A stretch of 64,000 bases of DNA from Cristatella mucedo (GCA_009760855.2 WPIO01000055.1:908501-972500); one strand, 5' to 3'. Counted from the first letter of the stretch, positions 34,105 through 46,290 are shown. Numbers and translations: made by a program. Notes: generated by a model from the sequence alone, not told the origin.

Positions 34105-34245
34105 TAAAATTCATTTATATAGCGCCCCAAGAGAACTTAATCTCAATTCAGGCGCTTCACATGTGCCTCGGGGCTCGAGCCCACGACCTCAGCCAGACCC
34201 TGGTCGGGGCGAGCACCTTAACCGCTGGACCAAACCTGCTCGGCG
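34105..34245 (-). repeat. SINE S1 copy, close to consensus
   Basis: On the minus strand: tttggtccagcggttaaggt, ctcgccccgaccagggtctg, gggctcgagccccgaggcac, gaagcgcctgaattgagatt, aagttctcttggggcgctat, then aaatgaat. Confidence 0.9.
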
Positions 34246-35734
34246 AATAAATCACTGCGTAAATATCAATAAGACGCGAAAGAAGTCCGGAAAACTGCAA
34301 GAATGTTACCAAGCGGTTAAATCGCGAGACATAGTTTGAAAAATGTTCTCTTCCGACAGAAATCGCTATTTTTAGTATTCTAACATCGATGCCTAGCGCA
34401 CTGCTTGCACAGTGAACACGATAACTGGTTTTTTCAGTGGTAATTAGAGAAATAATAGCAATTATAAATCATAATATCGCAGCAGCTTCGTGTGACCCCT
34501 GGTTAGTGCACTGGTCCGCTTAATCATTTCCGTTGTAACGTCGTTGTAACGCCCTTTTTCAGCATACAGACGAGTTCACTGGCGCACTTAGAAATCTAAA
34601 CAGAGCAGGCGGTCTATAGAGGAGACTAAAGTGAGGCAAATTAGTCGCTGCAGGCATTGAGGAAGCCGTAAGTGGCTGTGCTCCAGGCACCTTCGCGGTT
34701 CGCTAAGACCACTTAGCGAGATTCATGATGAAGCTTGAGGGAGAACGTGCAGAGCGGTTTGAGACAATGCTGGCAAAACCAAACGAGCGACTTGTCACAA
34801 TGCGGCCACCGTGTCGGCTCCTAAAAGTTTTTCCTTTGGTAGTGCATAACTCACGGACCTTGGCAACTGCAATAACATCTAGGAGTGCATTTGATCAACG
34901 ATTCCAAAACTGTAACAGGTACGCACGATTATAGCTAATCAGCCGGTTACTTGCAACTGGCGAATCGAAAGGTGCCACCGGGGTATGGAAAGGTGACCCT
35001 TTACGCGAGCTTAAGCGTTTGAATCGCCACAGTAACAGTTTCAATACTAACGGCACCAGCATCCGCTGAGCTGATTCATCCCCACAGGGCAGAACCCGAC
35101 AGTCATCTGTCAATCACTACTGCTGTAAATAGGATAGTGGCCGACTGTCACCAGCTGAAGGTCGGATCAGGTTGTTCGACTTGCCTGCGAGAAGGAAAAA
35201 CCTTAGGTGTAGGACTGACTGTTAGGCCGTGGACAATCTTATGGATGAGCACGTTTTTTTTTCAGTGACTGATTTTAGACGAATATCGTTGACATGAGAG
35301 CACAAATTATGGGTCTAGTATCCACTCTGAAAGGCAGGGCTTTAGGCAATGTTTCAGTGTTTCGGTTGGTAAAAAGCTAAGTGGAGAATCAGACAGCGAC
35401 ACACTGATGATGAATTTGATGTACTTTATCAATGCCAGCACTCTTGCTTTAACAGGGCTAATCTTCAGCTGAGCTCGTTTCGTAAATGCATTAAAATTCA
35501 GCAGCTAAACAGGCGCACATTCTGAATAAAGACAGGACTAAACCAATGCTTTTAGGATTCGCTTTTACCTCCATTTCTCATCGAATTATATTGCTGCTAC
35601 TATCTAACTTGCTGCTGCTATTAGGCATATTTAAAAGCGCTAGGAATAAGAAACAAGCGATTTCATGGACATGAGTTCGGAGAGAAAAATCAGAAAGTAA
35701 CATGTTTTCAATTTAAGCTTGATGAGCCGTAACT
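34246..35734. other. No feature recognised
   Basis: About 1.5 kb of ordinary composition with only short frames (for example plus 34725-34934). No repeat family identified. Confidence 0.3.
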
Positions 35735-36425
35735 TAATGTAATGTAATGCATTTCCATCTGTAGCGCCACAAAGCCATAAGGACAATGTGGATGTTGCAC
35801 GGGAGGGTTCTGTATAGCCCACACACAGCCTACGTGGCTTTCGGAATGCATTCGGTAGCGAACCGACTTCCGCTCACGCTGCAAAGAGAATCAGAGAAGC
35901 AAAGCTGAGTCAGTATGATGATTGAGGTAGTGAGTGGCTTGAAAGTAGATACTCAGAATGGCTGTAAAGTATTTGCCATAGTCAGCAGCAGGAGAGTAGT
36001 TGCCGTTGCCTACGAATTGCTAAAGTGAGCATCACAGTGCAGCACCTGCAGAGCGAAAGCTTCCGTTGCCAACGGTCTTTAGGCGAAGGAATGGTACGGC
36101 TAATTTATTATCCATACAGATCCTGAGGGCAAGAGGAGGCTAATACCGGTGAAGCGGTTTAACTGTGTAGGTATGGTGGAGCCAACCCCCGACGGGCCTT
36201 GTGTGTCAGCGTAGGAACTTGGATCTCTATCTGTCGACCAATCGGCAGTCTTCCTAGGTCTTTCAGCAAAGGAGAGATATGGTAAAACCTCCGGGATTTG
36301 AAAATAAGGTTTGCAGCAATATTTATCGCCAGCTGCAGTGACCTAGTGACTGTTTCGGTAGCCCAGACAAAAGAGAACTAAAGTTGTCTAGCCGAGAAGA
36401 ACCAAGAAACTGGTTAAATGTTTTG
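35735..36425 (-). mobile_element. LINE B 3' portion
   Basis: The 3' end (on the minus strand ...tggcgctacagatggaaatgcattacatta) is followed upstream by the C-terminal RT region, with landmarks matching 13600-13990 on the same strand. Confidence 0.78.
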
Positions 36426-36579
36426 AAAGGCGTCTCGGAAGAACGTTCGAAAGGTCAACTGGCGATGGTAACTGAGGTCCAATTTAAATTCGAAGGGGCA
36501 GCGTCTGCCGGACCGACTACATGCCGACTAGAATGCAAGTCACTTAATCGGTGTCGCGAAGTTATTGGACAGCCTCTCA

Positions 36580-39065
36580 AGTTCCACCAGTTAAATGTCC
36601 GTAAGCCAACAACCAAGTGGTTACTTATCCACAATCAGGCTGTCCTGGGGAAGTTAGATGAATTTTTGCTGACCAAACGTAGATGACGCCCTGCTCTGGT
36701 AGTTGTATACCTGAGATGCCTTGCGTATACCTGATAGCCTTGAATACCTGAGGCCATCCAGTCACACTATCGTTCTTTCATTTCATGCAATCTGACATGG
36801 TTGGTGGCAGGGCTGCAACTGTTGTTCGTGAATCGTCTGGCTATAGGATATGCGGATTTTCGCACGGGCCATTGTTTATATAAGCTGGAATCAGGTCCTC
36901 ATCGAAGACGGTGCCTCTCACTGTTGTGATATACAAACCTTCTGGCTGTCTAAACTTGATTGTAAATGGGTTTTTGGTATTCCTCACTAAATTATTTGCC
37001 TATAAAAGATTTTAACTGATTGCTACATACTTTTACATACCGTACCATAGCAACAGCCGGTCTGCTCATTTATCGACTGTCTAGAGAACTTTGCCAACAC
37101 GCTAATACATCATTCTCGTCGTCGGCCATTTCTCACATCTTGTTATCGCTAAAGATGTCTGCCTACTAACATTTTTGAATGCTCGACGACCATCTTTGAT
37201 TAATTTTCGTCGTGCTTACTGTTCATGCTTTGCTGTAGATACAGGGTAAGGTCGAGTTCATTATGCGAAGTAACTACAAAAGCGTTTACCAAGACACATT
37301 TTTTAAATCTGAACGTGAGGCAGGTCGTCTTGATCTGTACCCAGATGTTGACAGACAGCCTCGATACCCTCAATAGTGAAGGAGTGCTCTTCATGAGTAG
37401 GCTCTCGTACATTCTGTCTGTTTACCATGCCGTGAAGATGCCAAGCTGGTTGGGTCTATCAGTTAAGGTGCTCGCCCCGACCAAGGTCTGACTGAGGTCG
37501 TGGGCTCGAGCCCCGAGGCATATGCGAAGCGCCTGAATAGAGATTAAGTTCTCTTGGGGCACTATATAAATGAATTATATTAATTATGTTAAGATTCCTA
37601 TCAATTTGAAAAAAAACTTCAAAGATGCGCCGTGTTAAGCGAATGGTTGCAAGCCGCTTTAATAATTCTGGGTTTGATGCGGATCTAGTCAGTTTCAAAG
37701 ATTTCCTTTCGATTCTACAGCCAGAAGCTTAGAATCCACAGCTTCTGGTTTCATTTGAAAACTAAAATTTTGCTAGTCAGACCCAAACTGATTTGCAAGA
37801 CTGTACAAAATTTGCCGGCCATTAAAGAGAGGTCTCACTCCCCAGATATTGCCGGCTCACCAAAACAATTTTCAAGGTTCTTTAATGAAAAAAATGTGCA
37901 CATTCGTTCCTCCACAGGCCCCCTCCTGCTAAAGCGATTACTGCATCGCAACCTGTGAAATTCTATAAAATATTTTCCGAGGTTTCAAGTTGCGATGTGG
38001 CAATCCCAATAGGGTCTAGCAAAAATAAAAAAAGAGCTCGGCTCTCGAAGACCTTATATCATTATCCTCGTGGTCTTTACTAATAAATAAACTTAGCCCA
38101 GTCATAACCGAGATTTGCAATGCTTCCCTGAAAAAAGAGCTTGTACCCAAGTCCTTCAAATCGGCCATCATTAGACCGATACTTAAAAAGCCTGGATTAG
38201 ATTCAGAGGTCCTTGCAAACTATCGCTCAGTTTCCATTCTTCATTTTTTTCGAAGATTCTTGAAAACATTGCTGCTAAGCAGCTGGTAGCACACATTGAA
38301 AAGAATGAAATTTCAGACAGGTGTCAAGCGGGGTTTAAGAGCAGAACGCCATTGAAATTGCACTCCTCCATGTATACAAGGGCACTATGTGCTGCAACGA
38401 TAACGTAAATGTCATTGTCCTTGCTCTGCTAGACCTACCATCTGCCTCTGACAATATTTATCAGGATATCCAACTTGAACGATTGAGAATAACGATCGGT
38501 CTGGCAGATGGGGCACTGGTGTGGTTGAACTTCTATTTGTCTGATCTTGTTCAATTCGTGTCATGTGAGGGTCAGGTCTCATCCACGAGACTGGTCGCCT
38601 GTGAAGAACCTCAAAGTTCCGTCCTCGGTCCTTTGCCGTTCTCCTTTTATATTCGACCTCTGGAGAAAGTCCTTTAGGCCGGTGTAATAGGCTATTACTT
38701 TCATGCTTACGACACTCAGCTGTATTTTTCATTTAAACCATCGGAATCTGCTGCAGCGACTGATAACCGGAATACTTGTCTTGCAGACATTTGATCCTGG
38801 ATGTTGGCAGAGTTCTTTAAAATAAACGCAACTGCTGCTCGTGAGACACCCACAGCATGTAGCTTAACTAGAAGGCTTTGCTCTTCAAATTGGTGATGCG
38901 GCTGTGCGATCTCGGTCCACTGCAAGTGTGGTATGGACCTTAACTGACTTTTCCGTGATACCTTTGGGTATCCTACTGATATTTTCGCTGTGACTGTGTA
39001 TGAGCTGCCCTCGGAAAGGTTTACCGATTCGAATAAGGTTATTGCTCAATTATTATAACCCTTAC
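36580..39065 (+). mobile_element. LINE B, endonuclease to RT, long degenerate copy
   Basis: It starts in the endonuclease domain (LNVRKPTTKWLLIHNQAVLG), runs through a segment aligned with 54490-55480, then RT with LALLDLPSASDNIYQDIQLE and FHAYDTQLYFSF where YADD is expected. It is broken by stops and shifts and carries an S1 SINE at 37441-37590. Confidence 0.82.
37441..37590 (+). repeat. SINE S1 copy inserted in LINE B
   Basis: Near-consensus S1 (ggttgggtctatcagttaag, ctgaggtcgtgggctcgagc, agattaagttctcttggggc). The LINE B alignment with 55090-55250 breaks at 37440 and resumes at about 37591. The short flanks aagatgcc and aagattcc may be a target-site duplication. Confidence 0.88.
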
Positions 39066-39164
39066 GACTCGATGCTTAGGGAAGTTTCGTTCAAAAGTAA
39101 GGTGACCTCTTTTACAACTATTAACAGCTAATATCGTCGTACTGTAACGTACTTTCGCCTGCAA

Positions 39165-39600
39165 CTCTCTAAAAAAAAACCACAACAAATGAGTGTTTTT
39201 TAGGTAGGAGTGTTTTTGATATGCTGCTAAAACCCTAAGCGACTTTCGGTATGCATGAGATAGCCAACAGACTTCCGCTGCTGTAAAAAAGAGAAAGCGA
39301 GAATCCTAGAAGATTGAGCTGAGTGAGGATGTCAAAGTGAGTGAGAGCAGCATGTTAGTAGTATCTCAGGACGGGTTGGAATGATGTACCACGGTTGGCA
39401 TCGAGATAATAGACATCATTGGTCGAGGAGTATAGGAGTTAGTTCCGCAATCCAGGACCTGCAAAACATGGGTTTCTTTCGCCAACGGTCATTGGGTGAA
39501 ATAATAAAACGCCTAACCAAATGGTCATAGAGGATCTTAAGGCACGAAGAAAGTAAAATTCGTCCAGCAGTTATTCTAGAAATGATGTAATCAATGCTTC
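39165..39600 (-). mobile_element. LINE B 3' portion, decayed
   Basis: It aligns on the minus strand with 35800-36160 (gactttcggtatgcat, cagacttccgct, gccaacggtc). The 3' terminus is missing. Confidence 0.65.
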
Positions 39601-40072
39601 CTTTGCAACGTATTCTCGCCTCCCGACATAGATAGCTCTCATGTGCGTTCGTATTCGCTGCAGAATTCTTCAGAAAACCGAAGTTCTTGCGAACATCGTA
39701 TACGTAAACGATACACCTAAGACCTGTTTAAAGTTATTCTGATTTTTATTTGACCGTAGCCCGTAAGAAATTACGTGCCTACGGATATCTAAACGCCCAT
39801 CGCTTCGGGCTGCTAGGTGTCCCACGCCGGCAGCTGCATTAGCTATTCCGGCGGCTAGTAACCTGCTTGTTAGTTATGATCGTCAGCAGCTGCTATCGCT
39901 TCGTCATCGTAGATTGAATGCATTCCTAGATATTATTGATGTTGCTAAAATCCGTGAACTATGCATTAACAACAGAAAAACACTCCGGAGCGGCCACGAT
40001 GGCCGGAACCACCAGCTGAGACGCCGATCGTTGGGCGGGAACTGGGAGCTGAGTACCAGCTCATTTGGTATT

Positions 40073-40077
40073 CATAG
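40073..40077. repeat. Candidate target-site duplication, left
   Basis: CATAG precedes the left LTR; CATAA at 42006-42010 follows the right LTR. One mismatch, so this is tentative. Confidence 0.4.
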
Positions 40078-40260
40078 TGTTGGGTCTACTGTACCACGAC
40101 AGTGACCAATCCGGCGGAAGCCGCTGGGGCGAGAACCGCGGACCCACTTGCAGCAGTTGCTTCCAGGCCAGCTTGTCGGCCGAGTGACCCGTTTCCGCGT
40201 TTCCGCAATAAACGGCATCTGCCTGAGCCGTCTTGATCTGTGCACGACTGCTCGCACAAA
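40078..40260 (+). repeat. Left LTR of the retrotransposon
   Basis: It starts TGTTGGGTCT, contains AATAAA near 40207, and ends near GCACAAA. It aligns end to end with 41822-42005, with about 30 differences by eye. Confidence 0.75.
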
Positions 40261-40268
40261 CTTAAAAG

Positions 40269-40286
40269 TGGCGACTAGAATAAGAT
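40269..40286 (+). promoter_or_regulatory. Primer-binding site candidate
   Basis: It starts TGGCGAC, complementary to a tRNA 3' end with its CCA. The tRNA was not identified. Confidence 0.5.
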
Positions 40287-40489
40287 TCAAACGACATGCT
40301 GCATCCAATACGGCAGGATCTATATAAATGAATGAATTATATATCTGATACGAGAGCTCCACTAGCATCGGGGGAGCAGTCGTATGCCGTGTACACTTCA
40401 GTGGCTGACAGTATGTGCCTCGAGAAACACATTTCCGTAGAGTCCCGACGAAAGGCAATGCTGATAAGTATCCTTCCAATTATGGAGTA

Positions 40490-40640
40490 TTCTAAATATA
40501 AATATAATTATATGGTATGCTAAATTTAAATATAAATCAAAATATAATCTATAATATATATATATATATATATAAATACATTATATAAATAAATATATAT
40601 ATATAATATGATATCAAAATACAAAATAATATAATATAAT
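40490..40640. repeat. AT-rich microsatellite inside the LTR element
   Basis: Degenerate TATA/AAATATA repeats. Confidence 0.85.
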
Positions 40641-40644
40641 GTAA

Positions 40645-41355
40645 ATGTATGGTATGCTAAAGCTGGAGCTAGCTCTGCGTAAACCTGCAGAGCTCCAGCT
40701 TCAGGACATTGTTGCACTTGTCAGGAGGATTCTTCTTCTTTCCTCTACCGCTGTGCCTGATGTGTGCTTCATATGCGGTGGAGATATCTGCTCAGGCCAC
40801 ATCTGTCCTACCTTCGATACTAACTCGAGTAATGAGACACATTTGATAGTGTTTAAAATTTCTGGGCCACAAGCACCTGCCACAACGACTTCACTGAGGC
40901 AGCAGGTGGCAGCGACAGTGGAGGAGCAGCCTGTGGCGGTGCCCTTTGAAGTATCGGCGGCCTCGGAGTCGGCAGTTTTCGAGGACTCAGAGGATGTTGC
41001 CCACGAAGTGCTTGTGGTCCGCGAAACTGCCCGTTGCCGGACGACAATAGAGGTCCACGAGAGGACATCAGTGGTAGATGTCACCGAGACTGAGCCGGTG
41101 ATGGGCAACGAGACGGCTGCGACTGATCTCAGAGCTTCGACGATGACAAGACCTGAGACACCGCCTGATGCTACGACGGCCAGTCCTCTGACTGCGGTCA
41201 GTGCTGCAGCAGTGGTCAGTGCGGTGCTCCGGCTAGAGCTGCCACTACGGCCAGCACTGCCACGTCGACAACGGTCAGTGTTGCTCAGCCGGTCAGATCT
41301 GCTACGTCGGTTAGCACTGGGACGTCAATGCCGGGATTTATTGCAACGATGCTAG
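40645..41355 (+). CDS. Internal ORF of the LTR element, possible gag-like or unrelated protein
   Basis: This 236-codon frame starts MYGMLKLELALRKPAELQLQ. It carries a Cys/His-rich patch CFICGGDICSGHICP near residues 41-55, a long Thr/Val/Ala-rich acidic middle and a Leu/Arg-rich end over a degenerate repeat. The patch is not a classical CCHC zinc knuckle. The end probably results from a frameshift, since the +1 frame continues (ATTASTATSTT, then VGAATAMPVGPAVKPVS) to 41660. It has no homologue I recognise. It is bounded by the two LTRs, so it belongs to the element. Whether it is expressed is unknown. Confidence 0.45.
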   Translation: MYGMLKLELALRKPAELQLQDIVALVRRILLLSSTAVPDVCFICGGDICSGHICPTFDTNSSNETHLIVFKISGPQAPATTTSLRQQVAATVEEQPVAVPFEVSAASESAVFEDSEDVAHEVLVVRETARCRTTIEVHERTSVVDVTETEPVMGNETAATDLRASTMTRPETPPDATTASPLTAVSAAAVVSAVLRLELPLRPALPRRQRSVLLSRSDLLRRLALGRQCRDLLQRC

Positions 41356-41450
41356 TCGGCAATTCTACGACGCCGGTCGGTGCTGCGACTGCGATGCCGG
41401 TTGGCCCTGCTGTGAAGCCGGTTAGTGTTGCCGGAGCTGCTTTGTTGGCA
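41160..41450 (+). repeat. Degenerate short tandem repeats in the LTR-element interior
   Basis: Units related to ccggtcagtgctgcgac recur about every 20-30 bases, giving Ala/Thr/Val/Ser-rich sequence. Confidence 0.55.
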
Positions 41451-41809
41451 AGAAGAGCCAGCGATGTGCAAGCAGCCGCCAAGGTGACGGAGACGTTTGA
41501 GACCTATGCGGCAGAGGGAGGAGGCACTCGCCCATTCTCTGGTTGTGGGAAAAGGGCGCTGGGTATGCCCCAGCAGTTGCTAAAAGGAGGTGGCCTATGC
41601 ATCCAGCTGGTCACCAAAGGCCGTGGTTTGGTGTGCCTTCTACGAGCAGATGTCACATAGCCTCTAGACCAGTGAGGACATTTTTTGTATCAGATGCAAA
41701 TTCGTGCTTTCCTGCGATTCTTTCTAACTTTCCATTGCATGCTGTATTGAGCCTCTCGCTTGATTGAATATACTTTCAGAAGCCGACTGATGCTCAGTCA
41801 GCTCCTCAT

Positions 41810-41821
41810 GGGAAGAGAGGA
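41810..41821 (+). promoter_or_regulatory. Polypurine tract
   Basis: GGGAAGAGAGGA directly abuts the right LTR, the expected primer position for plus-strand DNA synthesis. Confidence 0.65.
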
Positions 41822-42005
41822 TGTTGGGTCTGCTGTACCGCCAGAGCTGACCGGTTCGGTGGAAGCCGCTGGGGCGAGAACAGCCGTTCCACTTGCAGCA
41901 GTTGCTTCCAGACCAGCGTGTTGGCCGTGTGGCCCGGTTCCGCGGTTCCAAAATAAACGGTGTCTGCCTAGGCCGTCTCGATCTGTGCGCGACTGCCCGC
42001 ACAAA
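41822..42005 (+). repeat. Right LTR of the retrotransposon
   Basis: It starts TGTTGGGTCTGCTG, has AATAAA near 41952 and ends GCACAAA; partner of 40078-40260. Confidence 0.75.
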
Positions 42006-45000
42006 CATAATACCTAGCATTTTCTTGAACCGCTCAGCACACTCCCCCACATGCGTCACTGTAAATCTCCCTAACTTAGTGGTCGCCAGACCTGTTATAA
42101 CTCCATCGGCCAGAATTAACGCTTGCCTTTGGAGTCATCGCTCAATGTGCGATAAAAATCTGATAATAAGCGTTCTTATTTCTCAAAATGGTCTCGACCT
42201 TCTTGCACTAACTGAAACTTGGCTAGAATCGATAAGCTGCCCGACAATTAAAGACTAAACCCCAACTGGTTTCTCATTCTTTCACACCCCTAGATCAATC
42301 AAAATTTGAGGTGGATTTTCTGTTGTTGTATGCTCGAAATTCAACTTCAAGCCATTTGCAGTACCATCGGAGCAGCCTTTTGAATCAATTGTCTTGGTCT
42401 GACGCGAAAACAAGCTACTGACAGTTGCTGCAGTCTATTTCTCACCAGGTAATAAATCCTCCTTTATCTCAAATTTCTCCGATCTAATTTCAATTCTATG
42501 TGCCAGAAATAAGTCCTTACTCGTTATGGTGAGTTCAACGTTCACTTTGATAACTTATCTGAAGCCTTCAGCGCTGAATTTCGAGTATTGACTGACTGAT
42601 TGTCTCTTGTGGCTCATGTGCACTGCTTACTCACATCAAGGGTCACATTCGACCAGATTTTCTCATTCAACTGCACTTTGTCATCACCAATTGCACTAAA
42701 TCCTGCTTATCTGACCACGCAGATCTCAATCAGTCTACAGTGTGTACCTTCCTTCTCCTCAAAAATAACCTGTGAATCGTTAAAACTCAAAACCGTTGGC
42801 ATCAATGCTGTCTGTGCGAGAATATCTGATTCGCCTCTGCGGCTCAGTCCTCCCTCCGATCCATCATCATTGATAGACAACTACAACGCAACACTAGCTG
42901 ACAAGCTCGGCGAGTTTGCGCCTATGACTAAACACACTGTGGGCCCTCGTGCAGATGGGTTACCAAAGACATTAAACTAGCTGGGTCTACTAAGCACAAG
43001 CATGAAAAACCATACAACAGATCAGGACTGACCGTCAATCGACAGGCATACGAGGACTACTGTAGGTCATACCAATTGATCCTAGCAAAGGTTAAGTCTA
43101 GCTTCTAGGATTAAATTGTTTAATTACATATGCACAATCCAAAAATGCTGATGTCGACGATTAACCATTTCCTCAACCGCTCCCACATTAGCTCCTTAGA
43201 TAATGATCCTTGTGATGATCTGGCCAATTGCTTCTCTCGACTTTTTGTGCAGAAGATAGATAAGATCAGGGAATCCATTCCTGCGATAACGAGTTCCCCC
43301 TAGAATGCGGTACCCCGATTACTGGCTGCACCTGAATGTCTACATTTAAGCAGGTCACTAGTGATCTCCTCCTGAAGTGCATATCCCAATCAAAGAAGAC
43401 AAGTCCTTTGGATCCTATTCCCACTGTCCTGCTCCTACCTTGCATTGATATGCTGCGGCCATGCATAACTAACATCACTAATATGTCATTAGCCTCAGGT
43501 CATGTCCCAGCACCTTCCAAAGATGCTGTAGTCTAACCAATTCTCAAGAAAGCAACACTAGACCAAGCGAACTTGAGCAACTGCCGCTACATAGGAATAC
43601 AGAGATGGGTAGAGTATCTCTGCATGATTTGATCGATCTTTTGGCAGCTTTTGATACTGTCGATCACAAAGATCTTCTAAAGAGCCTCCCATCTCGACTA
43701 GGCATCACTGGCACTGTCCTGCAATGGTCAAGGTCTTATCTCAGTGGGAGACTCCCGAGTATTGACGTGAATGGACAAACATTATCCGAGGTACCTTTAA
43801 AATATGGTTTACCTCAGGGCTCCGTGCTAGGTCTGGTTCTTTTCACGGCTTATACTCTCCCTTTTGCTGAAGCGATTGCTAAGCACAATCTATGTTTCTA
43901 CTCGTACGTGAATGACACTCAGTCTTACCTTTGCCTTGATCCCTCCCAGCCATCGAGCATCTCAAATTCTCTCAACTCACTTCCTGCACGTCTTGATGGA
44001 ATCCTCACATGGATGGCAGAAATTTTTCTTAAACTAAACGATGATAAAACTAATTTATTAGTTATGGGTAAACCCAGTGTTATTCAGAAATTGAAAAGGC
44101 TTACGGTTAAAATTGACTCTGCCAGCATATCTGTTGAGTTAGCTCGAAATCTAGGTGTCATGCTAAAAAGCGACCTCTTGTTAGACGACCATATCAGCTC
44201 CACTATTAAGTATCGTCACTTTCAGATACATAATATTGCTTAAGGTTTGGCTTGTTTAGATAAGGATACCACGCCTAAGTAGGTCCATGCATTTGTGACA
44301 TCCCGTCTTGACTTCTGTAACTCGCTGCTTGCTGGCCTACCGCCATGTCTGATCAGGATAATACATCCAGTGCAAAACGTAGCTGCTATGCTTGTCTTTC
44401 GTGAGCTTCGCAGTTGCCACATCACACCACTTCTCACCGACCTGCAATAGCTACCAGTCAAGCAACGCATCGACTTCAAGGTTTTGTCGCTCACTTTTAG
44501 GTCACTTTATTGTTTGGTTCCAGCCTATCTCTCAGATCTACTTCCCCACCAATCCAAGGCCAAGCATAGTACCACCCGCTTTTCGGAATCCAGCCATTCA
44601 CCAATACCTCGTACAAACCCAAAGTCTTTTGGAGACTGGGCATTTAGTTGGTATGCTCCCTAAGCCTAGAAATAACTCCCGACTTTCGTCAGAACCACCC
44701 CTGACTTGACCACGTTTAAAAAGAACTTGGAAACACACCTATTTAGGCAGAATTTAGTGGGTCCATGGGATTCGTCCTTAATGCGCTTATGCGAGTGATC
44801 GTCACTCGCGCACAAGCTTTCGCTTGCTCGTTCCTGCAATTCGTGCTTGAGGCTCATTGGTAGCATGCGACTATGAGCGCGTTCGTGTGCGTGCATGCGT
44901 GTCCCCTGGTCCATCGCAATGTAAAGCACCTAGAAAGAGATTAAGTTCTCTGAGGGCGCTTTATCAAGTGCATTATTATTTTTATTATTATTCTTATGCT

Positions 45001-45230
45001 TGCTGACAGTGTGCATGCTTCCACAAAGCGCACTTGCATGCTTAACATGTGCATACCATGCCTAACCATGCTATTCATGTCGGTTATCGGGCATGATATT
45101 ACTCTCAATTGAATCGCGTTTCCCTTTGCAGCAAATGTAAAGCGCCTAGAAAGATATTGGTTTTACTGAAAGCGCTTTATGAGGTACAGTAATATTATTA
45201 CTATTATTATTATTATCATTATGCAAAGTT
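45001..45230 (+). repeat. LINE A 3' UTR and tail, second copy directly after the long element
   Basis: It repeats the 3' UTR (gctgacagtgtgcatgc, tgcagcaaatgtaaagcgcc, tagaaagatattgg, then ATT repeats), so two tails stand in tandem. Confidence 0.72.
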
Positions 45231-45329
45231 CCTAGAGAGAGGAACTTCGGTGTGTGAGCCCGCCATACAAATTTAATATTACTATTTTCATTAGAGGTCA
45301 TTGCGGGCGTTATAGGTCAGTATAAACAT

Positions 45330-45520
45330 TTGCTCTGCATCCGTTTATCGATGAGGATCGCAGCTTTTTCAGCCAAAGACGTAGACGGGATCGTCTTCTG
45401 GAATTTTGCAACCAGCTGTGGAATGTAGTTGCGACCAACAGCTGAAGCCTAATGACTTTTTCAGGTAGTCAAGCCAAAATCAAATTGCAGTATAGAGCTA
45501 CGGAAACGATCTATTATAAC
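45330..45520 (-). mobile_element. LINE B fragment, decayed
   Basis: On the minus strand it aligns with the B region around tttgctctgcatccg, ttttcagccaaag, attttgcaaccag and tggaaaag; matches 13770-13960 with many changes. Confidence 0.55.
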
Positions 45521-45559
45521 TACTTTTATTGGTATAGAAAGCAGTAAAATTTGTCGCCC

Positions 45560-46290
45560 GATTGTCGATGTTGCTTGGACACGCAGCCTTTGGGGAAATT
45601 CCTCATGACTTTGGATTGGCTGTCAGTGTTTGGCTACGTACGCACCAAAGTAAAGGTACATTCACCAACAATTTTGAGGTTTGTTAGAGGCACAGGTAAG
45701 CGATTTGATTTAAAAGAGCACATGGGACGAGTTATGGCGCTGCTTGATTACGGTGTGGGTCAGATAGGAATGACCTGAGTCCAAACAGATTTGCAGATGA
45801 GTGAGCACACCTTGAAGTATATAGCGTAGTTTATGGGGATAGACGGCGATGAGAAGTAATATTATGATGAGGTGATTTCGACGATTACGACAGATAGCCT
45901 CGTATGCAAAGTTATGAGCTAACTAAAAATGTCTTAATGCAAAGATTATAAGACTTTCGAGTAAGGAGTTATGGAAGTGTAAAAGGGATTAGAAAAATGC
46001 ATCAACCATTTTTTAAATTTTACGAATCTCAAAGTTGGCTAACCTGACTTCAGAGCTGATGTGATACTTGAGTGAAAATTCACTGAGCAATATTGCGTTA
46101 GGATTTTGTGCAAACTCTACTTTACAGATATTCTCAAAGAGTTAACTCTGAGGGTGAGGCTTTCACGTTTTGGAACAACGCTAAGTTCAACCTTACTTAT
46201 CTTGGTTTATATCTATGTCTAATTTGATTTTACCAAGGTCGGAATGTTCGCACAAAGACACAGGTAGTACCTAGGCGATTTTAGAGATTT
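45560..46290 (-). mobile_element. LINE A fragment, strongly decayed
   Basis: Minus-strand alignment with 63480-63940 (ttgaggttt, aggcacaggtaagc, ccttgaagt, gcagagctgatgtg, agaggc). No long frame survives. Confidence 0.6.

Larger units (their letters stand above)
40078..42005 (+). mobile_element. Short LTR retrotransposon, probably non-autonomous
   Basis: Two direct repeats of about 184 bp that begin TGTTGGG and contain AATAAA flank 1.56 kb. Eight bases inside the left repeat is TGGCGACTAGAATAAG, a typical primer-binding-site form beginning TGG. Directly before the right repeat is the purine tract GGGAAGAGAGGA. These are the hallmarks of an LTR retrotransposon. The interior has one 236-codon frame but no protease, RT, RNase H or integrase motif, so it probably depended on another element. 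It sits inside LINE A ORF2. The superfamily cannot be told. Confidence 0.72.
39838..45000 (+). mobile_element. LINE A, longest copy (ORF2 start to tail), split by an LTR element
   Basis: The N-terminal ORF2 segment at 39860-40077 reads NLLVSYDRQQLLSLRHRRLN and RKTLRSGHDGRN, the usual lead-in of CR1/L2 polyproteins. After the LTR element (40078-42005) it resumes: endonuclease LISQNGLDLLALTETWL (42165-42240), linker, KQVTSDLLLKCISQSKKTSP (43345), RT FDTVDHKDLLKSLPSRLGIT, YGLPQGSVLGLVLFTAYTLP, FYSYVNDTQSYL (YADD is YVND), [18 protein letters not shown], then the C-terminal domain to LETHLF, 3' UTR and tail at 44920-45000. The RT block 43605-44243 is open for 212 codons. Frame breaks elsewhere make the copy inactive. 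Confidence 0.9.

Noticed and set aside
36384-36686. A 100-codon plus frame
   Set aside because: Its first part is the antisense of a LINE B fragment and its second part is the start of the LINE B endonuclease, so it is a junction artefact.
40645-41355. A cellular zinc-finger gene
   Set aside because: The Cys patch fits no standard finger, the end is low-complexity repeat, and the frame lies exactly between two LTRs. I list it as part of the element.
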